Shown here: piece by piece, positions 13,578 to 22,095 of the stretch
Numbering within the stretch: the first letter of the stretch is position 1
Layout of the letters: each line of letters starts with the position of its first letter
DNA from: Bacillota bacterium
GTDB taxonomy: Bacteria > Bacillota > Limnochordia > Darwinibacteriales > Darwinibacteriaceae
Direction of reading: 5' to 3'
NCBI GenBank assembly: GCA_012799115.1
Contig: JAAZLY010000276.1
Coordinates: forward strand, 1 to 30,604
DNA: 30,604 nucleotides
Notes under the pieces: generated by a model
What the model was told of the DNA's origin: nothing
The model's database searches: none
The model's input: only the letters and a program-made list of their open reading frames with translations
Translations under genes and position numbers: made by a program

Positions 13578-15683
13578 CTAAAACTGCTGCTTGAACCGAT
13601 TGAGCAGATTAAGCAACCCAGGACGGCTCGGGGGAACCACCACTTCCCGCATGATTTGTACATTGGATAGACCCAAGCATTGTCCGGCCATCAGTTCCAT
13701 GCTATCTACAGGACTAAAACGCTCCGCCCAAGTCACGATCATGACACCCAACACAAAGCCTATGAAAAGGACAGAAGACCAGTTCAAATAGGGAATCCGG
13801 GATCGAGAAAGATAGTATACACTTGTGAGAATCACGCTTCCTAGCATACCTCCAAAGAGATACAAAGGATTCAAGCGGTTCAGCCACGTTTTCGGTCCTG
13901 TCCTCGCGCTTCGTTGGATGTATTTGAGTGTGCTGAAAATAGTAGCATGGTCCAAGACCAAGACAATTACAGTAAAGATAATCGAGAGGAGGCCAGCCAC
14001 AATAGAACGAACCTCTTTCAGAATCCGAAACACCTCTCCCCGGGCATCTGGAGTCACCATCCCCACGGATGTTGAGTAGGTGTGCAAGTAAGGGTTCTGC
14101 AGTTCCTCTTGGAAGAGTACTTCAACAGCCTTCTCATCAAGCTTCGATCCCTGAACGAGCAATTGGACACGTTCACCAGGAATCACCTGGCCGCCCAAGT
14201 ACGTGTTGATGAGGCGTATAGATTGACCGATTTCTGCATCGTTCAAGTTGGGAAGGGTGTCTCTAACAAAGCCGATCTGCTCCATAATGGCCGCAACATC
14301 GATTTCCTGTACATTACTTATCTGCTGACTAATCCCCGTGAGACTCTTGCGCATCTCTTCAATGTCCAGATGTTGCAGGGAGTCTAAAGACTCCTCGCCT
14401 GTATGGATCACGCCTTGGGCCAAAGTCTGAAAAAGGCCATTGAGTAGGAGAGTGACCAAGAACTCTTCCCCTGAGGACTTGGAATCACCACCTGTGATAC
14501 CTTCGTTAAGCTGGCGCATCTGGACTTGTAGTACCTCAAGTTGCATTAGGGCTTCTTGAAACGTGGTTAGTACAGCATCGGCGTTATCTACCGCCGTACT
14601 AGCCTGGACAGATAGCTCCTCGAGCTCAGCCAGAAGTCTCAGGCTTTCATCCACAGCATAGGCCAGACGGTAACGCTCGTTCTCAATTTCCACATCACCA
14701 ACAAACTCGCCCCGCTCACCTTCACCAAGATAGCGGTAACCCTTGAGTACGATCTTGTCTGTGGATTGAGTCGGTGCCCCTTCCACAATCATGCCTTCAA
14801 CAAGCTCGCCATAGACGCCGGTAACTTCTATAACTAGATCCTCTTCCAGGACGACAAGCTCCCCTACACCGAGCTGCACACCGCTCTTTGGAACAATACG
14901 CACTTGGGAGGCATAGCTTCCGAGAAAGTCGCGCATCTCTACAAGGGTCTTTAAGAAAGCATCTAGATCTTCGCCATATTGCGCGGACGTGACATTCTGA
15001 TAGAACGCATCCTGAGCCCAACCCTGGGATCGTAAGACAGCAAGAGCCTGTTCCCCCACTTCTTGCGTATCAACTTCAAATCCCATAGGAAAACGCAGTT
15101 CAACGATCTGATAGTTCTCCAAGATCTCTTCAATCTGATGCGTCGCCTGACTGATCAAGTCATCACTGGTTAGAACAACGACCAAGTTGACTCCATCCTT
15201 GACAACAAAACGAACGCCAGATAGATCTTGGATCTGCTCGGTCAAGCCTTCGCGCACTGCTGGATGTACGCCTCTGATAAGGACGCTTGGTTCCACCATT
15301 AAAGTATACCCATTAATACCTGGAACCGCGCCAAAATAGGAGGTAATACTCTCGAGTACCTCCTTATTGCGATACACTTCGGGCAACCCAAAGAAGAAGT
15401 TCGCCTGTCCAGCAATGGTTAGGGTTTGATTGAGCTTGTAGCCGGGGAATGATTCATTGCCAATACGTTCCAGCTCCCGTAACGCTGCTTCTTTGGCCTC
15501 TTCTCGAATATGCAAAATGACATCGTATTCACCGTATTCTCCAATCATTCCATCAAGGGTATCACCAAAATAGGCGTCAATGGCCCAGGCAATGCCTTGG
15601 GCGAACACGGCGCCGATCACAACGGTTATGACAAGTAAGAGTATCAGATCCTTATAAAAACCGTCTCGAAAAAAAACGAGCAT
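13578..15683 (-). CDS. ABC permease-like membrane protein with ~520-residue extracytoplasmic domain
   Basis: A 701-residue protein. There is one membrane helix near the N-terminus (about 13-35), a very large extracytoplasmic region (about 36-559) with a coiled-coil part near 365-420, and three helices at about 560-578, 607-625 and 635-652. The cytoplasmic C-terminus (663-690: ELMAGQCLGLSNVQIMREV, then VPPSRPGLL) fits the EAA coupling loop of ABC importer permeases, especially polar amino acid ones, but the protein stops right after it. The 1+3 helix layout resembles MacB/LolC instead. With the ATPase encoded 17 nt downstream it probably forms one ABC complex. ATG at 15683 is chosen because GGAGG lies 7 nt upstream. 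It is the first gene after a strong promoter in an operon with fabZ, the lpxB-like gene and lptB. Function not established. Confidence 0.8.
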   Translation of the reverse strand: MLVFFRDGFYKDLILLLVITVVIGAVFAQGIAWAIDAYFGDTLDGMIGEYGEYDVILHIREEAKEAALRELERIGNESFPGYKLNQTLTIAGQANFFFGLPEVYRNKEVLESITSYFGAVPGINGYTLMVEPSVLIRGVHPAVREGLTEQIQDLSGVRFVVKDGVNLVVVLTSDDLISQATHQIEEILENYQIVELRFPMGFEVDTQEVGEQALAVLRSQGWAQDAFYQNVTSAQYGEDLDAFLKTLVEMRDFLGSYASQVRIVPKSGVQLGVGELVVLEEDLVIEVTGVYGELVEGMIVEGAPTQSTDKIVLKGYRYLGEGERGEFVGDVEIENERYRLAYAVDESLRLLAELEELSVQASTAVDNADAVLTTFQEALMQLEVLQVQMRQLNEGITGGDSKSSGEEFLVTLLLNGLFQTLAQGVIHTGEESLDSLQHLDIEEMRKSLTGISQQISNVQEIDVAAIMEQIGFVRDTLPNLNDAEIGQSIRLINTYLGGQVIPGERVQLLVQGSKLDEKAVEVLFQEELQNPYLHTYSTSVGMVTPDARGEVFRILKEVRSIVAGLLSIIFTVIVLVLDHATIFSTLKYIQRSARTGPKTWLNRLNPLYLFGGMLGSVILTSVYYLSRSRIPYLNWSSVLFIGFVLGVMIVTWAERFSPVDSMELMAGQCLGLSNVQIMREVVVPPSRPGLLNLLNRFKQQF

Positions 15684-15709
15684 TACCCTGCCTCCCATCT
15701 AGCGGCTTC

Positions 15710-15738
15710 ATTATAACATGCCTCTAGCTGGGGTTTAA
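15710..15738 (-). promoter_or_regulatory. Extended -10 promoter for the ABC pair-fabZ-lpxB-lptB operon
   Basis: On the minus strand a consensus TATAAT (15715-15710) is preceded by TG at the extended -10 position (15718-15717). TTAAAC (15738-15733) at 17 nt is a weak -35. The predicted start would leave a leader of only about 20 nt before the ATG at 15683. Confidence 0.75.
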
Positions 15739-15767
15739 GTGGTAAAGCCCGTTAATATTGTCATAAA

Positions 15768-16343
15768 TTACTGTTTGTCATCGGAATCGCTAAACTCTCC
15801 TTGGAAGGAACCAAAGAACTGAAGTTCACTCTTTTCCAAGAGCATCAAAAACTTCTCACCCTCTAATACACCATCGGAGAAGACTACCCTGACGTTACCT
15901 GTGAAGATCGCTTCATCGGTCTCTTCATCATAATCCAGTTGATCGGCATACACGGTGGAATCCTCCGTGATCACAACTACCTTACCTGTGGATTTCAGCT
16001 TCTTGGCTTCGCCAAAATACTCAATCTGCTCACCGGTCAACTCAAAGTCAGCTTGGGTAAGTTTCGCGTCCACAGTAAAGACTAAATAATCGTCGTCGGT
16101 ACGCCATTCCATGGTCTTCCCCAGGATCTTCACATCTTCCAGCTTCACGGTGATTAAGGCACCCTCGATCTCCGTCACATCGGCAGAAAACACTCCTGCT
16201 TCGCGATCATACCGTCCGGCTGCAACATCCGTGGGAACCCCGGTGATTTCCAATGTACCAACAGTTCCTTGGGCATAAACTAGACCCATACCGCATCCGA
16301 GCACTACTGCGACAACTAAAAGGCTCGTCAATCCTCTCTTCAT
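15768..16343 (-). CDS. lptA: LptA/OstA-like periplasmic lipopolysaccharide transport protein
   Basis: A 191-residue protein with a signal peptide (residues 1-24, ending VYA). It is followed by a repeating beta pattern of the OstA jelly-roll type (LTGEQIEYFGEAKKLKSTGK, TVYADQLDYDEETDEAIFTG, NVRVVFSDGVLEGEKF). LptA forms the periplasmic bridge between LptC and LptD. Length is close to E. coli LptA (185). Its ATG overlaps the lptC stop in an ATGA tetranucleotide, with GAGGGGG 7 nt upstream. It is the last gene of the lptF-D-C-A unit. No terminator follows, so some transcription may read into the downstream ABC-pair operon. Confidence 0.88.
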   Translation of the reverse strand: MKRGLTSLLVVAVVLGCGMGLVYAQGTVGTLEITGVPTDVAAGRYDREAGVFSADVTEIEGALITVKLEDVKILGKTMEWRTDDDYLVFTVDAKLTQADFELTGEQIEYFGEAKKLKSTGKVVVITEDSTVYADQLDYDEETDEAIFTGNVRVVFSDGVLEGEKFLMLLEKSELQFFGSFQGEFSDSDDKQ

Positions 16344-16972
16344 TCATTAGCCCCCTCTTCTAACACCAAACTCCCATAAAAGTCCATTCTCTCGTGATCA
16401 AGATCATACACTGCACTATCGGTGCGCCAGATCATGGACCCATCACGAATCTGCACATCGTCTCGTAAATAGAGCAGGTTTTCCCTTGACTCCAATATCA
16501 TTTCGGTTGCGTTAATCTCCAAGCCTTCCCACACGATGAACACAGGGCCGGGGGAGGTTAGCGTCTCCTTGTTCCCATCCCAGATCAAGACATCACTTTC
16601 CAGGTAAAAGCCTTCATCCCTGTCCCATACAATGGACTCGTGGAGATGCAAGATATCTTGTTTGCGGTCCCAGATAGCAGTCTGGGCATCCAAGAACAGA
16701 TATTCCTCCTCGTCTTGGAACATTGTGATTTCATCAAGATCTGTCAGTGTAACCAAGTCTCCTGTCTGCAATACAGATTGAGCCCAGATCTCCCATTGGC
16801 GAAAACCGTCCTTGCGGCCAACGAGCCTAGATTCCAGAAGTTGCACGCTTGGGGGTACGCTCACTGCCGGCGGAGGAGGTTCTACGAAGAAACGAAAGGC
16901 TAGGACAAGAGCTATGATCAAGACTACCAGGATAACAATGACTCTCTTCACCCAGGGATGCAGCTTGATCAC
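16340..16972 (-). CDS. lptC: LptC-like inner-membrane lipopolysaccharide transport protein
   Basis: A 210-residue protein with one N-terminal membrane helix (about 9-30, preceded by basic residues) and a periplasmic beta region rich in the LptC/LptA pattern (WEIWAQSVLQTGDLVTLTDL, IWDRKQDILHLHESI, LESRENLLYLRDDVQI). LptC hands lipopolysaccharide from LptB/F/G to LptA. The GTG start at 16972 overlaps the lptD stop by 4 nt and lies directly after AAGGAG, so initiation probably depends on coupling to lptD translation. Lacking a cleavable signal, it should stay anchored in the inner membrane. Confidence 0.87.
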   Translation of the reverse strand: MIKLHPWVKRVIVILVVLIIALVLAFRFFVEPPPPAVSVPPSVQLLESRLVGRKDGFRQWEIWAQSVLQTGDLVTLTDLDEITMFQDEEEYLFLDAQTAIWDRKQDILHLHESIVWDRDEGFYLESDVLIWDGNKETLTSPGPVFIVWEGLEINATEMILESRENLLYLRDDVQIRDGSMIWRTDSAVYDLDHERMDFYGSLVLEEGANE

Positions 16973-19128
16973 TCCTTCACGCCAATAATGTCTGAAACCT
17001 CTTCTAGATCAAAGAGGCTGAGCCCGCCTTGTGAATCCCAGCCAATAGGCAAGGTTGGGAAAGCGTTGATGGTCAATTGTAGAGCTACACTCTTGGAGAC
17101 AAAGTCGTAGGATAGACTGAGTTCACGGCAGTGTAGGTCTTTAGACACCATCACCGTTCCCTTACTAAAGGCTGCCTTGGGAGGTTCGTAAATGGCATCA
17201 TACTTCACCGCCCAGGTTTCTCCAACGGGCAGAGAGATGCGGGCGTCGACACGCTCAAGGACTCTGCTCTGCACCTGATATCGTCCCCCGACCTTCAAGG
17301 CTAGATCATCCTTCTTATACTCTATCATGGGTACAATCTGCATTAGGTTTTTGGAATTCAAGTTGTAGCTCATCGTAGTACTCAGGTTCCAGGAGCGATT
17401 CGGTTGCCAATAACTTTGCAGAGTCAGGGTACCAAACTGCTTGGTCAAGAAATTATAACTCGTTCCAGCTACAACCCTCCAAGGGGATGCGGTGTAGTTC
17501 AGCCTGAGATCGATAGTCTGAAGCGGATTTTGTCTGTCGAAACGAAAGGGAGTTGTCCCCCACACATCTCTACGGCTATAGGTCGCTGTAGCCTGCAGGC
17601 TATTTGTGAATCGCTGATTCAGGACAAGTCTGCCATAGGTCCAAGTTTGTCTCTGACCATCGGAATAGGATGCTGTAGCTGCATGACCTTGTACGCTCGC
17701 CGTTGTCTTGGTCGTCGGTCTCCAGATCTTTTGGCCCAGAGCAAGCTGGCCGTAGACTCTGTTCATCGTAACGGTAGAAGGTCGTTCGCCGTAATGTCCC
17801 ACCACGACCTGTGAACGGAGGGGTAGGTTCTTGAAGCCTAGATCGCTCACATCCCACTTCAGTTCAGGTATTCGCTGAACACTTCGCCAAGGCGGAATCT
17901 CGCCTTCGAGCAAATCCGGATTGTATTGCTGTTGTGCCGCTAGCGTTACGGTATGCTTTCCACGCCGATAGATGGTTTCGGCCAAGTAGTCAATCACTCG
18001 CAAGCCCTCTTCGTCCCTTATCTGCTCAACTTGGGATCCTTTCAGGTTGAGGCGCCACTGGTCTGTGAAATCTTGCGTCCACCTCAGCCCGACCTCCTCA
18101 CGCTCACTTGTGCTAGCCTTTGCGTTTTTCGTATACTTATACCAAGCCTCCCCACTTCCCTTCTCCAAGGTCAGCGTGAGGCGGTTATCCGTTTTTAGTT
18201 CGTGTTTGATCCACGAGTTCTCATAATCTGTCGCTGTAGTAAGACCCCAGTTACCTCTGGCCCAATCGTGGGCGAAGGAACTCTTAAGCACAGGGCTATC
18301 GCTCGTTGGGATCCCATAGAGATACATCGAACCCTTCCCGAGCTTCCCCAAGTCGTAGAAATGGCGTGCACCGATACCCACGCCCAGGCGTGTAAACAGG
18401 TCGACATAGAGATGTCCATATGCTTTGGAGTTAAAGTGGTAGTTGAAGGTGTTTTTCATGTAATACCCTTCCACTTCACTGAAACCGAAGACCGGCAAGG
18501 TGAAGGCACTCCAATCATCCAAATCTAAGGGAATAACCAAGTAAGGCCAGTAAAAGAGGGGTACGGTTCCCTCATAATAAGTGACACCCCGGATAATTAC
18601 CTTGTCACCTGGATAGTATTCAAGTTCTTTGGTAGCCAAATGGAAGTGGCTGTCTTCGAGATCACAGGTGGTAAAGGTTGCGCTACTCACCAGATACTGC
18701 TCATCCTCGATACGGACAGTCTCGCCTGAGATAAAGATTGTACCGTTGTCTTCTGTCACCGCTATTTCCGTTCTGGCATTCTCCAAGCTACCCTCGCCAG
18801 TCTCAACATTGAAAACAAGACTGTCTCCTTGCAATTCTTGTTCTGCTTGACTAAGCCTAACATTGCCCTGGACGAAGACGTCTCCACTGGCCAGATCCAT
18901 CGTGAGCATGTCTCCCTGCAAGGTCAGATCGCCAGAGGTAACAACCACTTCTCCCCGGGCCACAAAGACTTGCTTGTCCCAGTCGTAGGATCCAGACTCG
19001 GTCGCGACAATGCGCACCCCTTCCTCTGTCCCTTGCTCAGCAGCTCGTGCTTGACAAGTAACCAAGACAAATGCTAGGGTGCAAAGTATCCACAAGATGA
19101 GCTGGATACGACGCTTGTGCCAGACCAT
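16969..19128 (-). CDS. lptD: LPS-assembly protein LptD (OstA/Imp)
   Basis: A 719-residue outer-membrane protein. The signal peptide covers residues 1-30 (ending ARAA). An N-terminal OstA jelly-roll follows at about 35-145. The signature YLVSSATFTTCDLEDSHFH, then GVTYYEGTVPLFYWPYL, marks the junction typical of LptD, and a beta-barrel fills the rest. The mature chain has exactly two cysteines, Cys155 and Cys667, one in the periplasmic part and one near the barrel end, which suits a single inter-domain disulfide. After the last aromatic strand (LTINAF) a tail of about 30 residues extends, ending in Glu and not Phe. LptD inserts lipopolysaccharide into the outer leaflet with LptE; no lptE is visible here. 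ATG at 19128 follows GGGAGAG by 5 nt. Confidence 0.94.
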   Translation of the reverse strand: MVWHKRRIQLILWILCTLAFVLVTCQARAAEQGTEEGVRIVATESGSYDWDKQVFVARGEVVVTSGDLTLQGDMLTMDLASGDVFVQGNVRLSQAEQELQGDSLVFNVETGEGSLENARTEIAVTEDNGTIFISGETVRIEDEQYLVSSATFTTCDLEDSHFHLATKELEYYPGDKVIIRGVTYYEGTVPLFYWPYLVIPLDLDDWSAFTLPVFGFSEVEGYYMKNTFNYHFNSKAYGHLYVDLFTRLGVGIGARHFYDLGKLGKGSMYLYGIPTSDSPVLKSSFAHDWARGNWGLTTATDYENSWIKHELKTDNRLTLTLEKGSGEAWYKYTKNAKASTSEREEVGLRWTQDFTDQWRLNLKGSQVEQIRDEEGLRVIDYLAETIYRRGKHTVTLAAQQQYNPDLLEGEIPPWRSVQRIPELKWDVSDLGFKNLPLRSQVVVGHYGERPSTVTMNRVYGQLALGQKIWRPTTKTTASVQGHAATASYSDGQRQTWTYGRLVLNQRFTNSLQATATYSRRDVWGTTPFRFDRQNPLQTIDLRLNYTASPWRVVAGTSYNFLTKQFGTLTLQSYWQPNRSWNLSTTMSYNLNSKNLMQIVPMIEYKKDDLALKVGGRYQVQSRVLERVDARISLPVGETWAVKYDAIYEPPKAAFSKGTVMVSKDLHCRELSLSYDFVSKSVALQLTINAFPTLPIGWDSQGGLSLFDLEEVSDIIGVKE

Positions 19129-19143
19129 ACGATCTCTCCCATC

Positions 19144-20220
19144 CTAACGTAACCGGTCCGATCGAACCAAGAAAACGAAACCGACCACTGCGAACAACGC
19201 ATTAACTAACCAAGCCGCCACGATTGGTGGCAACACTTCATTCACACCAAGGGAACGCGAAACGGATACTGCTACATAGTAAACAAGCAAGATGACCAGA
19301 CTGATGATGACGCCATAGGAACGCCCTCCCTTGCCCAAAAGGGCTAAAGGCGCTGCAAAGAGAACAAAGACAAAGGATGCCAGAGGACTGGCCAGTTTCA
19401 TGTGATAATCGACAACTAGTGAACGCACTTTGAGTCCACCCCGTTGAAAGCGTTCGATATACTCCGCTAGCTCTTTGCTACTCATTTCATCAACCGTGCG
19501 TTGGTTCCCGAGATAGACCTCTCCCTCTTGTTCGGTGACGATCTCCATTCGTTGAAAGCGACTCTCGAACTGAACAAAGCCCTCTTCATCGAGCTCCTGA
19601 TAGACTCCGTCAAACAGCACCCAGGTGTGATCCTGGAAAATTCCCGTCTTTGCACTCGTGATACTAGGGAAGTTCCTGTCGTCGAGTTCATAGACGAGAA
19701 CTTTCTTAAGTTCATTGGTCTTGGTCACAACCTCACCAATGTAGAAATAGCGATCTTCGCCTCCGTGGAAGAAGACATTCTCCTCGACGACGGGCACACC
19801 TTCGGAAAAGATGATCTGCCGAAGGATATTTTCAAACTTCTGGTTGGAACGGGGAACCACTTCCTCCGATGCCCAAAAGGTAAGTGCACTGATTACAATC
19901 CCCAACACCAAGACCGGCGCGATCAAGCGGGGAAAGGAGATACCACTTCCTCTCAGGACGGTCATTTCGTTATCCTGAACCAAACGTCCAATAGCCAAGA
20001 GCGTTGAAAACAAACTCGCAATGGGCAAAGTCATAACGGCAGTCGCTGGAATTCGGTAGAGTAGCATTTTCCCCACTGTGAAAACGGCAACTTCATTGAC
20101 AAAAATCAAATCGGTCAGCTGAAACAGCAGACCGCTGAGGAGGACCACGGTAAAGCCCGAAACGCAAAACAAAAAGGGCCCGGTAAACTCACGGACTAAG
20201 TATCGATCAAAAAGCTTCAT
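19144..20220 (-). CDS. LptF/LptG family lipopolysaccharide export permease
   Basis: A 358-residue YjgP/YjgQ family permease. It starts MKLFDRYLVREFTGPF, a family signature. Three N-terminal membrane helices (about 15-35, 55-75, 98-118) precede a periplasmic beta domain (about 125-265). Three C-terminal helices follow (about 275-295, 305-325, 333-353), with LASPLASFVFVLFAAPLAL at the re-entry helix. LptF and LptG normally form a heterodimer under LptB, and only one homologue is encoded here, which would have to act as a homodimer unless a second gene lies elsewhere. ATG at 20220 with GAGGTGAAGG upstream; 17 nt after the barrel-protein stop and 15 nt before lptD. Confidence 0.92.
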   Translation of the reverse strand: MKLFDRYLVREFTGPFLFCVSGFTVVLLSGLLFQLTDLIFVNEVAVFTVGKMLLYRIPATAVMTLPIASLFSTLLAIGRLVQDNEMTVLRGSGISFPRLIAPVLVLGIVISALTFWASEEVVPRSNQKFENILRQIIFSEGVPVVEENVFFHGGEDRYFYIGEVVTKTNELKKVLVYELDDRNFPSITSAKTGIFQDHTWVLFDGVYQELDEEGFVQFESRFQRMEIVTEQEGEVYLGNQRTVDEMSSKELAEYIERFQRGGLKVRSLVVDYHMKLASPLASFVFVLFAAPLALLGKGGRSYGVIISLVILLVYYVAVSVSRSLGVNEVLPPIVAAWLVNALFAVVGFVFLVRSDRLR

Positions 20221-20237
20221 CTGGCCTTCACCTCACC

Positions 20238-20834
20238 CTAAAAAACCGCCTTATAACTCAAGCCGAAGCTTGCGCCATCTGAAGACACAGCTAGACTGGC
20301 CTTCAGCTCTGGACTAAACTGAGCAACAACTCCTCCACTAATGCCCTGACCATCATACTCGGCAAACACGGAAGTTGTCGGCACATCCTTCACCTTCACC
20401 GGATTAAGCATGTAGATAACCCCTGCCATGCCCCGGGAATAGCGCCCGAGCCCGAAGGCTAGATGTCCTCTGAGACCAGGTATGCCCAATTGCTTTGACA
20501 ACACCGCGTATACGTGCTGCCTGCTTAGTGACAGCTCACCGCCAAGGGCAAGGCCAGGGAGCGATTGGGTTTCTTCAACTAGCGCTGCCCTAAGGGTTAC
20601 ATAAAGTTGACGGTCATCGCCAAAACCCTGCCGTAGACCGCCGCTTAGACCAGGATAAAAGCCAAACTGGGCTCCCAGTGAGCTTCTACCCCGATGGTGG
20701 ATGAAGTCAAGTTCCAAGACATTATTGGAGACATCAGCAGTGGGTACGCTGAGAATCCGGGAGGCAAATACTGGATTCACCGACGTGACAAAAAGTATGA
20801 ACAAAGCCACCAATGCATACGAGATTTTCCTCAC
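20238..20834 (-). CDS. Small outer-membrane beta-barrel protein, unknown function
   Basis: A 198-residue protein. A signal peptide (1-24, ending VFA) is followed by SRILSVPTADVSNN, then alternating beta strands with glycine and aromatic residues, ending in the barrel-type C-terminus SYKAVF. The opening segment resembles proteins related to YjbH and other thin barrels, but I cannot name a family. The start is GTG at 20834, with GGGAGG 7 nt upstream. It is the first gene of the lptF-D-C-A unit, 17 nt before lptF. It could be a partner of LptD, for instance standing in for LptE, but this is only a suggestion from position. Confidence 0.72.
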   Translation of the reverse strand: MRKISYALVALFILFVTSVNPVFASRILSVPTADVSNNVLELDFIHHRGRSSLGAQFGFYPGLSGGLRQGFGDDRQLYVTLRAALVEETQSLPGLALGGELSLSRQHVYAVLSKQLGIPGLRGHLAFGLGRYSRGMAGVIYMLNPVKVKDVPTTSVFAEYDGQGISGGVVAQFSPELKASLAVSSDGASFGLSYKAVF

Positions 20835-20869
20835 AAGTGTGACCTCCCTTCTGTTTCATTTGGCTAATT

Positions 20870-20899
20870 ATTCTCTTTCGCCAAGCGATTACCTGCCAA
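20870..20899 (-). promoter_or_regulatory. Possible promoter of the barrel-lptF-D-C-A operon
   Basis: TTGGCA (20899-20894), 18 nt, GAGAAT (20875-20870) on the minus strand, located just after the terminator of the Skp-like genes. The -35 is good and the -10 fair. Some promoter is expected here because a terminator lies directly upstream. Confidence 0.4.
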
Positions 20900-20924
20900 A
20901 ACACGATGGGAGTTAGTGGATTTG

Positions 20925-20950
20925 AAAAAAGGGCCCCTTTGGGAACCCCC
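20925..20950 (-). terminator. Intrinsic terminator after the Skp-like genes
   Basis: On the minus strand GGGTTCCC, AAA and GGGGCCC form a G/C-rich stem with one internal mismatch, directly followed by six T (20930-20925). It begins at the stop codon of the second Skp-like gene. Confidence 0.7.
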
Positions 20951-21369
20951 TAGTCTAGCCCTTTAATCACTTCATCCGTCAAGTCTTGCCCGCCATAGCG
21001 CACTACATCTTCATCCAGTACCAACGTTACCTTCTTTCCCTTGGCAACCTCGGCAATCACACCATCCACTTCACGTTGGAACTGCGTCTCTAGCTCCAGA
21101 CGATAGGACAGGTACTCAGCGTAAGCGGCTCTTTCACGGTCAGGACGGTCAAGATCTTCCTCATCTGGTTCTGACGCTAAGTCAAAACGAGTGATCAGTT
21201 CATTGTAACGATCGCTCAGCATCTGGTTCAGCTGCTGGGCACGGGCACTTTCTTCCACAATTCTGGCAAGATTCACTGTGCCTATCTGTTCGCCTCCAGC
21301 ACTAAACATCAAGGCCCAAATTAGGGCAATCGCAAGTAGACCAGCTAAGCCCCAAGGTAGATACTTCAC
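20950..21369 (-). CDS. Skp/OmpH-like periplasmic chaperone
   Basis: A 139-residue protein with an N-terminal membrane or signal segment (5-24), then IGTVNLARIVEESARAQQ, the first strand and helix of Skp/OmpH. A helical hairpin region follows (about 50-105), and the last strand carries GKKVTLVLDEDVVRYGGQDLT, again typical of OmpH. Skp trimers hold unfolded outer-membrane proteins on the way to BamA. The segment before residue 25 lacks a clear signal peptidase site, so the protein may stay membrane-anchored. It follows a second coiled-coil gene by 29 nt and ends in a terminator. Slightly shorter than E. coli Skp (161). Confidence 0.82.
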   Translation of the reverse strand: MKYLPWGLAGLLAIALIWALMFSAGGEQIGTVNLARIVEESARAQQLNQMLSDRYNELITRFDLASEPDEEDLDRPDRERAAYAEYLSYRLELETQFQREVDGVIAEVAKGKKVTLVLDEDVVRYGGQDLTDEVIKGLD

Positions 21370-21398
21370 TAGTTCTCACCACCTTACTGCAGTTAGTA

Positions 21399-22040
21399 TC
21401 ACCGATTTGCCATGGCACTACGCGATGGCGGGGCTAGTTTTGCGACTTCTTCCTCAAGCTCTTGCATAAGGCCGAGGCGAAAGGCTGCTAACTCATCATC
21501 CATGGCCCGTTCCACTTCTGCCCTTACGAGGGCCATCTCCCCTTGGCTACGTTCTTCGTAAGCAGCTTCCAGTTCGAGCAACTGTTCATGGAGCTCTTCC
21601 TCTAGATCACTTCGTACACTCGCTAGCTGGTCTTGCAGCTGAGCAATGACCTTGAAACGAGCTGTTTGCTCCCTCTCATCTAGAGTGACAAACATGAGCT
21701 TCAGTTGTTCCTGGAGTATGGCATCATTCAGATCCGCCTGAAGTTCATGGAGTTTTTCTTCGGTTTGAGCCTTGAGTGCCTTGGCCTCATTGTATAACTC
21801 CTGCATGTGGGCACGGCGAAGTTGACCAATCCGATCAGCTAGAAGATCGTCCCCGGCTTGCTGGAGTGTATGGGTAAACTGTTCTAGTTCGACCTCTTGC
21901 TCTGCCAAGAGATGTTCTATGGACATCGTCCAGTCAGGCTTAGCTGCCCTGCTTTGTTCGGTCTGAATAAGAGACCCAGAAAGAAGAATCAACACTAAGC
22001 CAAGGACAAGTAACCGAGCTGTATCACGCATTTTTCTCAT
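21399..22040 (-). CDS. Secreted coiled-coil protein, OmpH/Skp-like
   Basis: A 213-residue protein with a signal peptide (about 1-32, ending SRA) and an almost entirely helical, Glu/Leu/Gln-rich body (EELHEQLLELEAAYEERSQG and similar), as in the arms of Skp-family chaperones. The beta strands of a full Skp body are not obvious, so the family call is tentative. It precedes the clearer Skp-like gene and follows bamA. ATG at 22040 (AAGGA 9 nt upstream) or ATG at 22031 (GAGG 9 nt upstream) are both possible; the predicted transcript start is close to 22055, which slightly favours 22031. It may form a mixed chaperone system with the next gene. Confidence 0.7.
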   Translation of the reverse strand: MRKMRDTARLLVLGLVLILLSGSLIQTEQSRAAKPDWTMSIEHLLAEQEVELEQFTHTLQQAGDDLLADRIGQLRRAHMQELYNEAKALKAQTEEKLHELQADLNDAILQEQLKLMFVTLDEREQTARFKVIAQLQDQLASVRSDLEEELHEQLLELEAAYEERSQGEMALVRAEVERAMDDELAAFRLGLMQELEEEVAKLAPPSRSAMANR

Positions 22041-22061
22041 CCTCTTCGTTCCTTCAGGCCT

Positions 22062-22091
22062 ATTATAGCAATGGTAGTTATCCTGGCACAA
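22062..22091 (-). promoter_or_regulatory. Extended -10 promoter for the Skp-like genes
   Basis: On the minus strand TTGTGC (22091-22086), 18 nt, and a consensus TATAAT (22067-22062) with TG at 22070-22069. It lies between the bamA terminator and the first Skp-like gene. Confidence 0.7.
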
Positions 22092-22095
22092 ACGT

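Noticed and set aside
19501..20007. 168-codon plus-strand frame opposite lptF/G
   Set aside because: Antisense to a well-conserved permease; an effect of codon use in the true gene.
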